This document shows, one piece after another, positions 37,056 through 46,878 of a DNA stretch of 64,000 nt. The position numbers and the translations under genes were made by a program. The notes under the pieces are model-generated. The model saw only the letters and a program-made list of their open reading frames with translations. It ran no database searches and was not told the DNA's origin. Source of the DNA: Polyporus tsugae (lineage: Eukaryota > Basidiomycota > Agaricomycetes > Polyporales > Polyporaceae); contig JAHRBS010000007.1 in NCBI GenBank assembly GCA_024305745.1, positions 3,472,001 through 3,536,000 of the forward strand, written 5' to 3'. Each line of letters starts with the position of its first letter. The first letter of the stretch is position 1.

Positions 37056-38144
37056 AGTCTCTGATTTTGTGCTGCCAGCAATGTAGATTCCAGAGATGTA
37101 GTGTGGGTGAGGTGAGTGGCCGTCAGGGAGACCAAGTAAGTATAGGCGTTGAAGCAGGCTCACACCGAAGCGCTCTCGACGCGTCTGTGGCTGAAGGCGT
37201 CATATTTAGGCGGAGTTTAAACTACAGATGCCGAGATCCGCCCGATCCACAGTCAGTGGCGCGCCTCGGGCGCCTCCGTCCTTGCACCTTCTCAAACATT
37301 AACAAGCAATGACTGTCTTGCCGAAGCGGAAAAGCTTCTTCCACACGACGGTCCAGCTTCGAGCCTATATGCTACAGTCATCAACCGGCTGACGTAACAC
37401 CCCCATCCAGTGTAACATTTCGCCCATATCTCGATGGTGTGTCAAGCTTTCCTCTCCGTTCTTTTTGCAACATATTCCGTGTGTTGCAACCCAATTGCAA
37501 CTGTATCTAAAATATTGGCCCACAATATTGTTGCCACAAACCCCAGAAATCTCACTGTGAATGCAGGCAGATTTGCCTATTCCACGCTATATCCACTACC
37601 CATGAATATTTCCTCGATTCCTCATGGGACATCAGCAAAAGTGTAAAAATATCCTGCCAGATTGAGTTGTAAGGCAATGCTGACAATGCTCATACATTAC
37701 CTAACATTTGTTGTATTGGCGTGCAAACTAGAAGAGGACCATGCCATACCACGAAATCCCATGCAATCCCTCAAATGTCTTGCAAGGATTGTGAGGATTG
37801 CGAGGATTGTGAGGATGGCATGGCAGTGCCATCCATCACATTCCCATGCATTAATGCATACTTTAGGCAATACCTGCACTCCCGGAGGATATTTTTTCAC
37901 TTTTGCTGATGGAAACACAATATCTCACAATGAAGGTTTACACACTGAAAGTTCAGTCATTTTGAGACTATAATAAGTTCTTTCCTTGACAGAGACAGCT
38001 GTGCACTGGGATTGCAGCCGGAGTGTTACGTTGGGGTGAAAATAGCATGTTAAGCACCCAAATGTCAATCCAGGCAGTCAAGCTCATGGTTCATGCAAAT
38101 GCAATGCACAAACCATTCTCAAATGTTCAGAAGTAATATAGCTA
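37056..38144. other. AT-rich border of the transposon island
   Basis: After about 37.2 kb base composition drops to visibly AT-rich, unlike the gene arms. The stretch holds CTF18's upstream region on the left, then foldback and tandem repeats (listed separately), then the left half of the HNH gene. Confidence 0.5.
37630..37911. repeat. foldback (imperfect inverted repeat, about 28 bp arms)
   Basis: Left arm 37630-37658 (CATCAGCAAAAGTG then TAAAAATATCC) and right arm 37884-37911 are reverse complements with one substitution and one indel. The loop is about 225 bp. Within the loop a 9-bp unit GGATTGTGA/GGATTGCGA repeats about 3.5 times (about 37785-37817). It may be a small MITE remnant; no target duplication was identified. 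Confidence 0.55.
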
Positions 38145-38825
38145 TTGTTTGATGCTAGAATTGTGGCAATAGCCCAAGAATTGACGGAGAAAATGCCAAA
38201 ACTTCAATTGGGCGTTACCATTTGGGCGGTTGATAACTGTACCGTTCTGCTGCCAGCGGAAAGAGCGGCAATCCAAACCACAGATAAGCATGGCGTAGAC
38301 TTTCGGGTCATATTTGCCCGCGTCATTGGTTATCTACTCCTCCCCCCGTCCAAGCTCACACCATCCTTTGAGGCAAAGTCGCACGTTGCAAGGATGAAAG
38401 CGACCAAAATCAAGCTGTCTACGATCTGGGCAAGATGTACCTCATGGATCTCGTCCTACCCTTGTGTAAGCACAACAGGCCCCTGTCTCTGTTGAATTGC
38501 CTTACACCACCATAGACTGGCCCAGCTCGACAGACGGGACCCCTCAACTGATGTTCCGGGACTATAAGCGCGCTTCATTTCAGCGCATCCAGGAAAAGGC
38601 TCTTCAGAGCCAGCCGGAGCGTCCGTGAAACATCTCCGAGGCCAAGGGCTTTGTGTGCTCCTGCCGACTGTTCACATCATAAACATACTCAACGCTATCC
38701 AACAGGCCCTCATACGGGACGGCTTTTGCTGCATGGTGTCGTGCGTCAGCGATGGATTCGCAGTAGTACCGCTCAGAATTGGCAGGATTTCGAGGTGCCC
38801 GTTATTTCGTACACCCGTATTTTGA
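38145..38825 (+). pseudogene. left half of a split HNH-endonuclease-family gene
   Basis: Reading it in pieces gives the N-terminal region of the mushroom HNH family: DFRVIFARVIGYLLLPPSK, then after a frame change a CKDESDQNQAVYDLGKMYL segment, then (past a probable intron 38466-38515 and an in-frame TGA near 38626) NISEAKG and ALIRDGFCCMVSC, which fits the family's ARDGxRCxVTG block just before the HNH core. The frame change, stop and loss of continuity mean it is broken. Its right half lies after the retroelement at 45349. Family assignment is from remembered pattern and not from a search. Confidence 0.55.
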
Positions 38826-39424
38826 GATACGATCAGCGCAATGGTCACAGCTGCCTAGTCACGGAAGTCGCTTAGATCAGCGACCTTGCACGGCTGTGTA
38901 GCACGCTAAGTACTCACCCAGGCTGTCCCAGGCCTTCTTCTCTCTCATCTTGTAGTCTCTTTATTCTACGGCTACTGGGGCGCGGCCTATCGTTATGCAA
39001 ACTGCTGTAATAAGTACTATGGGCCATCAATCTACTACTGGGAAGACCCGTGCCCGCAATTCCCAGAAAGAAGACCACAAGCCGAGCCGACAGGCCCTCT
39101 CAAGCTTTGATAAAAGCCCGGCTCAGCCCAGCCTATTCGGGGCCTGGCCTGAGGCCGGGATTTGCAAGTCACTACTCCCGGCCCAAGTCTGCCTAAGCCA
39201 AAAATTCCGAATGTCGACTGGGGGCAAATGACTTGTCTAGAGCAGCGTGGCATGGGTGTAACAGACAGTCAATACAGCAGAACACAGACATACAATGATG
39301 ATCAGTACAGCGGTATCGCTGATCTAACCGACTTCTATGACTGGGCAGCTGTGACCATCGTGCCGATCATATCTCAAAATATAGGCATACGAAATAATGG
39401 GCACCTCGAAATCCCACCAATTCT
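38826..39424. other. unassigned sequence between HNH fragment and retroelement
   Basis: No gene seen. GC-rich palindromic-looking sequence lies near 39100-39170 (CCCGGCTCAG ... CTGAGGCCGGG). This piece is extra relative to a simple insertion of the retroelement into the HNH gene and may be another insertion or deletion scar. Confidence 0.4.
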
Positions 39425-39592
39425 GAATGCTGGGGTCTGCCAAGCCTGCGAGGCCGGCTCCCAATGTCCAGCTAAGTGGTTAGCGCCGACACAATTTTCT
39501 CTGCTTGCTACCACCAGCACTGTTGGCTCGCAATCGGTGCCCTGCTTTCTGCTCCCTTTCTACAGTTCCACCTACATTAGTAGTTGTTTTAC
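39425..39592 (+). repeat. split direct repeat A1
   Basis: A 168-bp copy matching 44904-45071 with a handful of mostly transition differences. It starts GAATGC and ends GTTGTTTTAC. It forms the left end of the retroelement. Confidence 0.85.
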
Positions 39593-39637
39593 TCTACCCT
39601 ACTTCCTCACTCGCTACTCGCGTACACTATCATCGAC

Positions 39638-41386
39638 ATGACAAACATCGGCCCTGGCAATCACCTTGGCCTCAACATCAACCAGCAAAATCCCAACCAA
39701 AACAACCAGCAAAATGACCAAAATGGCCAACAGAACATTGAGTGTCCACCTCAACCCGGCCAGGAAGGTGCCGTTCCACAGCTCGGCCGTCAAGGGCGAC
39801 CGGGCGGTGGCGAGCCTCATCAGCCCCCGCAAGATAGCGGTGGCAGCCCCCCCCGCCCCCTCCTGGTCTCGGCGGCCAACAGCCTGAGCAGCGCCAGGGC
39901 CCCGGTCTCATTCATCCAGCAGCCCCCCAGGCGCGTCTCGATGGCATGGTCGCCAGTCAGGAGGACATTGATCGGGCATGCACAGCGGCCGAAGCTGCGC
40001 GCGGGGAGAATCGCCCTTGCGTGGTCCTTCCACCCATCGTGCCCGGTTTTCTAGGCAACCCAGATGCTTTCCGTGAGTTCTCTCTCCTCTCAGTTTCACG
40101 CACAGCCCCACTCCACCTTCGCACATGGCCCCACTGCTCGCATCCACCACCCGATCCTCGCTACTAGCATATAACCTGCATTGCCAACCCCTGTCGCAGA
40201 TGGGTTGTGGATGCAGACAAGACTGCAGAGGCAGACAGATACAGAGACAGACACGGGCACAGACATGAACATGGACACAGTTTGCAGACAGAAACACACA
40301 CAGGCACGAGCCATTAGCATCAGACAGACTCACCTACATACAGCCATTTATGATACTGCTCGCATGCGTGTTAATTTAGATAAATGCATGTTATCCCTCA
40401 CATCGGACAGTGCACGTCCACACTACTGCATTCCAGGCACCATACACAGTCTTGGGTCAGCGTTTCCCCACACAGACCTTTCCAACTCCCATTGGCCATT
40501 CTGTCATGACTCATGACCAGTTTGCGGCTCCGAGGGCTCACATCTGTGTCTTACAGCGATCCCACGCAAGGTCGACAATGCCGCATACAAGGGCGAGTAT
40601 GTGTCATACACAGCCTTGACGCCTGGCACACGCAAGAAGGCCTTCAAGGGCGAAGAACTCGAGTTCATGCTCTCCACCGGTGGGACAATTGTCTCCAAGC
40701 CATCCGACTCCCATGCGAGCGACCACACCATCAGCTACAAAGAATGGGTAGTTGCAGCTCAAACGGTGGAGGATCTAGCCACCAAGTACCACCCGGGCGT
40801 GCGGGCGATGGCACTTGCCGCACATCACCGCGTAGTCAGTGAGGTCTGCCGCAAGTACAACTGGCCCATCGCACGCGAGTACGACATCCAGCAGCGAATG
40901 GTTGCAGCTAGGGACCCTCGCCATGATTTAGCAACCAAGGACGTCGGAGCGCTGTCAGAGACAGTTGTCGCAGTCTGCACGAAGCAAGCCATAGCTGCGG
41001 CAGTTGCTCAGGCAGCTCTGCAGCTCCGACTGGCCCAGGACACACGCCCGCTACACACGCAGGCAAAACACTACCAGCCCTACAACACGAGCAAGCGCAC
41101 TGAAGCTGATACCAGTGACAAGTTATGCTTTTGGTGTGGTCGAACAGGCCATCTGCCTGCTGCCTGCACAGCAGAAGCCACCATCGCGAACATCCCCGCT
41201 GCTACCCTTGACCACACCAAGAATGCTCATTCCCCCCACGCACTTGTCGCCAGCGATGGCCGAGCCTATTGCTTTAGTTGGGCATCTAGGGGCGCTTGCA
41301 AGAATGGCCGGAAGTGCTACAACGCCCACACCTGCAGCATCTGTGCTTCGACTAGCCACGGTGCTGGTAGCTGCAACAGAGCCTGA
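39638..41386 (+). pseudogene. retroelement gag-like gene with zinc knuckle and probable intron
   Basis: The frame opens at ATG 39638 (Asn/Gln-rich leader) and shifts several times before SQEDIDRACTAAEAARGEN and PIVPGFLGNPDAF. A probable 484-nt GT..AG intron (40073-40556) restores frame into IPRKVDNAAYKGEYVSYTAL. The second exon holds helical capsid-like sequence, the CCHC knuckle CFWCGRTGHLPAAC, and a second Cys cluster (CKNGRKCYNAHTCSICASTS). The gene belongs to the Ngaro-like element. The intron is CA/GACA-repeat-rich and is inferred from phase alone. Confidence 0.65.
40195..40345. repeat. imperfect CAGACA/ACAC microsatellite
   Basis: Degenerate purine/cytosine repeat with many CAGACA, CACAGACA and ACACAC words, inside the probable gag intron. 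Low-complexity sequence with no coding sense. Confidence 0.5.
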
Positions 41387-41636
41387 CCCGAGAAAGGTCG
41401 TCACCCCCCTCGACGCAGACTATGTACAGTCAGCCCTCCAACACCTGGGCTTACTTGATACATGGGCACACATTGTATCCGGCCTGCGCGAAGGCTTCGA
41501 CGTGGGTGTGGACACCCACGTCACCAAAACATACGCACCCGACAATCACACTTCTGTCTCCTTGGCCCCGTCTTTCGTATCTTCATACATCGCAGATGAA
41601 CAAGCCACTGGTCGGTATTCTCGTGCCTTCGCCTGA

Positions 41637-42074
41637 GAGGAGCTTAGGGAATAGCATGGGTCTACCCGCGGGTTTTGCATATCCCAGCTTGTAGCCCTTG
41701 CTAACAGCTTTAAAATAGAATCAAGATCATGAAAATTGGTTAAGAACTGAGGGAGATACAGCAGAAACAAGTTTGAGGCCTCCCCCAGCTGCTGGGTGTG
41801 ACCCTGTGACTTCCCGAAGGGGAACAAGGTCACGGGGTGTCTGCGGGTGTCAGTCACGGGTCAAACCCGTGGCTGTGGGTCACAAGATACCTAGTTTGGA
41901 AGTCACTGGATGCTGGTATGACTTGGGGGAGGGCCAAATATTGTTTTTGACCTATCTCCCTCAGTTCTGAACCATTTTGCATGATTGTGGCACCGTTGGA
42001 AAGCTCTTAAAAAGGGCTACAAGATGGGAGAACCTGGTAAGCGCCCAAAACCCGTGCTATTCCCTAGAGGAGCT
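41637..42074. mobile_element. 422-bp hAT-type MITE with 8-bp target duplication
   Basis: Element 41645-42066 is flanked by a perfect duplication GAGGAGCT at 41637-41644 and 42067-42074. Ends are inverted: TAGGGAATAGCA at the left, TGCTATTCCCTA at the right. The first 12 bases are perfect and similarity continues for about 140 bp (for example CTTGTAGCCCTT and GAACTGAGGGAGATA in both arms). An 8-bp duplication with TAGGG termini fits the hAT superfamily. There is no transposase, so it is non-autonomous. It sits inside the RT gene of the retroelement and is therefore younger than that insertion. Confidence 0.85.
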
Positions 42075-42545
42075 CTGTCTGGCCATTGGCCCTTTTCGCA
42101 CAGCACCACTCGGGCTGGTTCCCAAGCCACATTCTGACAATTTCCAACTTATACAAGATTTATCTTTCCCGTGTAATCACATATGGGTACACATAGTCCT
42201 TACCAGTTGATACATCATTGAATATATGTGTTGCTCTCCAGCCTTCCATCCAGTCCGTCAACTCACACGTGCACTCCGACGACTTCCTGACAGTATGGGG
42301 GACCTTCAATGAGGCCTCCCGCCTGATCCTAGCTGCAGCTGTGGGTTCCATTGCTGCCGCCTTCGACATCTCAGCAGCGTACCGTATCACCCCTGTGTGA
42401 CCTGACCAGCAACACGTGCTCTGTATCTCTTGGGAGGGCATGTTTTACGTCAATCGCGCAGTCATGTTCGGCTTAGCTTCCAGCGCTGGCATGTTCAGCA
42501 CTGTCGCGGACATGCTCGTTGACATCTATTGAAAACATGGCATAT

Positions 42546-42603
42546 TGTGGGTCATCAAATGGGTCATCAAATGGGTCATCAAATGGGTCATCAAATGGGT
42601 CGA
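42546..42603 (+). repeat. 12-bp tandem repeat inside RT
   Basis: Four tandem copies plus a partial fifth of GGGTCATCAAAT. Because the unit is 12 bp, the frame is kept and the peptide WVIK is repeated just before WVDNFF, the RT catalytic motif. Slippage duplication is the simple explanation. Confidence 0.85.
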
Positions 42604-43555
42604 CAACTTCTTCATGATCAGACCTCCTCACCAGTGTTTCTCTAAAGCAGACTTCATTGCCATCACAGCTCAGCTCGGGGTTCCATGGAGCCTAGAGAAG
42701 ACCAGGCTCTTTGCCACCGTGCAGCGCTATATAGGTTTTCTCTGGGACCTCGAGCACAAGACAGTGGCCATCTTGCCCGAGAAGGTTGCAGCCATGTTGG
42801 CACTGCTATCTCACTGGTCAAGGCTGGGTTTCAAAGTCCTTGGGAGCAAAGCAGCTTCACTCCACGGCAAATTCATTCACTTAGCCACCATATTCCGGCT
42901 TCTTCGCCCCTTCACATGCTCTGTGGCCCTGTTTGCAGCAGGCTTTCACTCCCACTGAGCTCGTCTCCATCTACCCAAGGATGTACTCGCAGATATCAAA
43001 TGGATCACCTGGATGCTGCCCATTCTCCCAAACCAGCTTCCACTCTCCTCCCCATCACCAATTGATCTGGGCTGGTAGGGCGACGCAAGCTCGTCCTTCA
43101 GCATTGGCGTAGTCATTGGCTCCTTTTGGGCCATGTGGGCATGGGCCCCTGGTTTCCGAGTCGGGCCGCACTGCCACAGGTACAACATTGGCTGGGCGGA
43201 GATGGTGGCTGTCGAGCTCGCCCTCCGGATTGCAATTGACCACAGTCTTATCGAGATGCGGCCGTCTGCCTCGTCCCGGATCCTCATCCGCTCCGACAAC
43301 AGTGGGGTGGTCAGCATCATCAACCACGGTCATGCTCGCAGCCAGACATCGAATGTAGTCCTGCAAGAGATATACCAGCTCTTGGCTGTCGAACAGATCT
43401 CTCTCATAGCGGAGTATGTTCCCAGCCGTTTGAACGTGACCGATGCTCTGTCCCGAGGCGACATAGCGGGGTTCCTAGCTAGATTCCCGGATGCCAGAAT
43501 CAGGACCGACTGCGCACTGCCACCACACCTGCAAGGCAAGCTATATTGTTTGTAG

Positions 43556-44672
43556 CACCAGCCTCTGCCTGCCGTGTCGTACCGGATACTACGAGCGGTG
43601 CCGGTGGCAGCATCGAGCACCCTGCCCGGCGAACGAGTGCATCTTCCTGTGGTGAGGAGTCAACACCCCTCCCCAAGGGACGCTGGATTTCCCCTTACTC
43701 CAAGGTCTGGCAGACAGGGCATCACGAGCCTCGCTGCGTGACCCAGGCGGGTATGGCACGGGGTTGCACAAATTCCACATTTTCTGCGATGTCTTCTCTG
43801 TTCAGGAAGACAGCCGCCTGCCAGCATCTTTTGCCGTCCTGCACTCATTCGTGCTGTGGGCCTCCGCTGATCCCAACCCCTTAGACCCCCTCTATGCTGA
43901 TGGCACACCTTTCGAGCCAGTCGCCACAGACACAATGTGCAAGTACCTTGCAGCTGTATGGGCATGGCACATTGCACAGGGCTGGCCACCACCCCTGTCT
44001 GAGGACGACCTCAGCCGCATCAACTGGTCCCTAAGAGGCCTTGAGAACATGCAGGCCAGCAAGCATTCTCGACCACCTCGACCACCGGTCACACTCCCCA
44101 TGCTCTCCTTCCTGCAGGCGGTCCTGCAAATCAACACACCATTTGACGCGTGCATTTGGGCAATGGCAACATGTGCTTTCTGGGGCATGATGCGGTTCGG
44201 CGAAGTCTCAGTTAATGCCAGGTCGGATTTCTCACCCCTACGCCACATCTGCCGCAAACACGTCATCTTTGCCTCCGATCTCGACAACAGGCCATACGCC
44301 AAGTTGCTTCTTCCAGCTGCAAAGACAGCGAAAGCCAGAGAAGTGCAGGAAGTCTTCGTCACACCACAAGGTTCCCTGTGCCCAATTGCAGCGCTTCACA
44401 ACCTCGCCACTGTGGTGCCTGCAGCAGCAGACAAGCCACTCTTCTCGTGGCGGGACAGCAGCGGCGCAACACGCCCCATGGTGCGGAGCGCAGCTCTCAA
44501 TCACATCAACCGGATCCTGCTAGTAGGTGGCTATGGGAACGTGTTCGGTCATTCCTTCCGGATCGGAGGTGCATCCTTCTACCTTGGCCAAGGTGTTAGC
44601 CCCGAGATAGTTCGCATTGGCGGCCGTTGAAAATCCCTGGCATACCAGACTTACATCTGAGCATTTGAGCAG
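43556..44672 (+). pseudogene. retroelement tyrosine recombinase, inactivated
   Basis: The main frame 43764-44630 encodes a YR-type integrase: CAFWGMMRFGEVSV (first catalytic Arg), VRSAALNHINRILL, then GHSFRIGGASFYLGQGV with the HxxR pair and a final GGR that meets TGA at 44628. In the same frame after the stop come KSLAYQTYI, with the presumed nucleophile Tyr, and a second stop. The position of the stop matches the Trp usually found in GRW, so TGG to TGA is likely. The N-terminal part (43.56-43.76 kb) is in another frame. Arg, His/Arg and Tyr landmarks are recognisable, but the gene is dead. Confidence 0.75.
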
Positions 44673-44800
44673 GTAGTTAACATGCATACAGCTAGACTAG
44701 CGGCTTGTTATGTTCCATGACACCAGCCTCGTGCATCGGGGTTGGATGAGCGGTGCTCGAGTCACCGCGGTTGGCTCAGTGCGGCATCATGGTTGGGGAG

Positions 44801-44905
44801 AGCGGCTCCTCGATCCCCGCGTCCGTCCGGCTTCGCCGGCGCCTAGCCCAACCCTCTCTTCTCCTCTCACCGCTAATGTCGTGCGCGATAGAAAAAGCTG
44901 GATGA
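44801..44905 (+). repeat. split direct repeat B1
   Basis: A 105-bp copy matching 45231-45335. It starts AGCGGCTCCTCGAT and ends GCTGGATGA, and abuts A2 (one or two bases of overlap). Confidence 0.85.
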
Positions 44906-45071
44906 ATGCCAGGGTCTGCCGAGCCTGCGAGGCCGGCTCCCAATGTCCAGCTGAGCGGTTAGCGCTGACGCAATTTTCTCTGCTCGCTACCACCAGCACT
45001 GTTGGCTCGCAATCGGTGCCCCACTTTCTGCTCCCTTTCTACAGTTCCACCTACATTAGTAGTTGTTTTAC
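44904..45071 (+). repeat. split direct repeat A2
   Basis: A 168-bp copy of the left-end repeat A1, located between B1 and B2. This internal placement is diagnostic of the split-direct-repeat architecture and not of ordinary LTRs. Confidence 0.85.
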
Positions 45072-45230
45072 CCGCCCACCCACCCTTTGAGTACCTAAGT
45101 CATACTAGTATCACATTGTCAGGACCAGCCTTTATTGATTCACTCGAGTGCAGCACATTGCGTACTATCGCACAACGGCCCAGGCATTGTGAGGAGAACA
45201 AAACCGTGGCACTCGGGAGCCAGCCCACCC

Positions 45231-45335
45231 AGCGGCTCCTCGATTTCCGTGTCCATCCGGCTTCGCCGGCACCTAGCCCAACCCTCTCTTCTCCTCTCAC
45301 CGCTGATGTCGTGCACGATAGACGAAGCTGGATGA
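45231..45335 (+). repeat. split direct repeat B2 (right end of element)
   Basis: A 105-bp copy of B1. Its end, GCTGGATGA, directly precedes sequence of the right half of the HNH gene, so it marks the right boundary of the element. Confidence 0.85.
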
Positions 45336-45348
45336 GCGGTACTTACTA

Positions 45349-46099
45349 GTGCATCGCAGGATGATCCCGCTAGAGCCGCAAGACAGCTTGTCGTGGGTGC
45401 CTACTGATTGCTGCCACATTTTTCCCGAGGCACTCGAGCTCAAGGAGATTCGGGGTGACAGAACTGGGGCCATTCAAATGGTATGTGTCGGGACCCTCCA
45501 ATGTTCATGGGTGGGCCTGCATACCTTTCAAGGCCACATAGCCTACGATACTGTGCTAACAGATACATTCTTACTTAGGAGCATGCAGCGGCATTGTAGG
45601 CAATACTGGGGCGATTCGGATACAGGTGGATCCACGATGAACTCAAGGGGGCTAATATATACCGCCTGGAGAATATGATGACGCTCACACCAGGCATCCA
45701 TGCCTACTTCCAGAAGATGTACCTCTGGCTTGAGGAGGAGGACGCAGGCCAGGTGAGCGTTCCTGCTGACCCGGAGTCCGACCGCAAGTTGGCCTCAGCC
45801 CATGCAGCCCAGGTCCGAGCTGACCTTGTCCGCAGACAGATTGCTACCGCATCTGTGTGTCATGGTCATTGATACATGAGGGCAATCCCCCCCTCCCAGA
45901 GAGAGTGCAGTTCGTCACACGGGTGAACCTCCCGCTGCCGAACCCGACCTATCTCCATATACACGCGACGTGCTGTCATATTGCGCACTTGTCTGGTACT
46001 TGGGACCACCTTGAGGCGATTTTCTGTGACGGGTTGGAAGCAGCGATGGATGATGAGGGCGAGGAAGAGCTCAATGGTGCAGGGGGGTCTGAGGGGTGA
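45349..46099 (+). pseudogene. right half of the split HNH-endonuclease-family gene
   Basis: Continues the HNH family after the retroelement: TDCCHIFPEALEL (the CAHIFPESL-type core with the catalytic His), a probable intron (45481-45601) into GRFGYRWIHDELKGANIYRLENMMTLTPGIHAYF (the conserved N-x-LTL-x-x-x-x-H-x-x-F block), QKMYLWLEEEDAG, a second probable intron (45753-45838), then NLPLPNPTYLHIHATCCHIAHLSGT, the typical C-terminal block, and an acidic end at 46099. The reading frame looks intact after splicing, so the decay seems mainly due to separation from the N-terminal half. The family is known for HNH nuclease folds; biological role in mushrooms is unknown. Confidence 0.65.
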
Positions 46100-46878
46100 G
46101 GATGAGCCCGAGGATGGGGCAGGCGGGGTCGGTCTTTTGGAGTACCATCAAGCGGGTGAGTCTACGCCTGCATTACTTTGGTGTGTCAACCGCTGACCAT
46201 GTGAAAAGTGGATATCTTCGCTTGAGATTGGGGATGACGACATCATATGTGGTACGAGGTGAGTTCTTAGCTTCCAGTGTGCGAGGTGCGTTGCTATGTC
46301 ATCTTCCCACCGGTGGCGCGTTCGTGGGCTTGTCTTAGTATGCTCCTACTGTTGTTTGCTCATCGCTCATGATCAGCCCTGTCGAATGTATTTCAAGTAG
46401 TTCTGCAATACATTTTCATTTTGACGTTCAAATGTGTGCACAATATACACTGTATTGAGGTCCACAATTGCTATAACCAAATGGAATGAACCTCAACCAA
46501 ACCCATTCAACCACGATTGCAAAAATTGTTCCGCGTGGTCGTGCTGATCGCGTTCAATCGCACTCATACCTATTCAAGCGCATTTCCCGACCCCGCGCAA
46601 GCTTGAAGGGGATTTGATCAGGGTTTTATCTTCAAAAATTGGGTCGATCGGGTCAAGCAGATTCAAGCCCGCTGAATTCGCACTTTTGCTGATGTTAGAG
46701 CCAAAGAGAAGTCCGCACTTCTCGGACATTCCCTTGGTCCTAATTACGTAACACGAAAGTTGTATGGGCGTCTAGATGTTTCCGTCCACACTGCGGCCAT
46801 TCGGGTCTCATTCTTCGAGTTTCTTGCTACCGCCATCTCTCAGATCATTCTTGCTTTATTCTCTCTGGGTTTTAAACG
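46100..46878. promoter_or_regulatory. BRX1 upstream region
   Basis: AT-richer sequence without a gene. It carries the BRX1 promoter at its right end, pyrimidine-rich from about 46800 to the ATG. Confidence 0.4.

Larger units (their letters stand above)
41387..43555 (+). pseudogene. retroelement reverse transcriptase-RNase H gene, inactivated
   Basis: The RT begins with SALQHLGLLDTWAHIVSGL and reaches the family block LVPKPHSDNFQLIQDLS; a MITE (41645-42066) separates the two. Further RT parts: FDISAAYRI, MFGLASSAGMF, the catalytic region WVDNFF (the normal second Asp is Asn here), QRYIGFLWDLEHKTV and LGSKAASLHGKFIHLA. RNase H parts: GDASSS, GWAEMVAVELAL, RSDNSGVVSI, RLNVTDALSRGD. From 42.3 kb on, one frame runs through but carries stops at 42398, 42530, 42956 and 43076. 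A tandem 12-bp duplication sits directly before the catalytic motif. The gene is not functional. Confidence 0.75.
39425..45335 (+). mobile_element. Ngaro-like (DIRS-class) tyrosine-recombinase retrotransposon, decayed
   Basis: A 5.9-kb element delimited by split direct repeats. A1 is at 39425-39592, and B1 (44801-44905), A2 (44904-45071) and B2 (45231-45335) are at the right end. A1/A2 are both 168 bp and B1/B2 both 105 bp, each pair nearly identical. The A1-ORFs-B1-A2-B2 layout is that of Ngaro/PAT elements, which replicate through a circular intermediate and integrate by a tyrosine recombinase without target duplication. Internal order is gag with zinc knuckle, RT-RNase H, then recombinase; no methyltransferase part was seen, which fits Ngaro. 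Many stops and frame breaks show that it is inactive. Only the long repeats look recent. Confidence 0.85.

Noticed and set aside
39425..45335. Ordinary LTR retrotransposon
   Set aside because: The repeats are not a simple terminal pair: A occurs at the left end and internally, B only at the right side. The element carries a tyrosine recombinase and not a DDE integrase.
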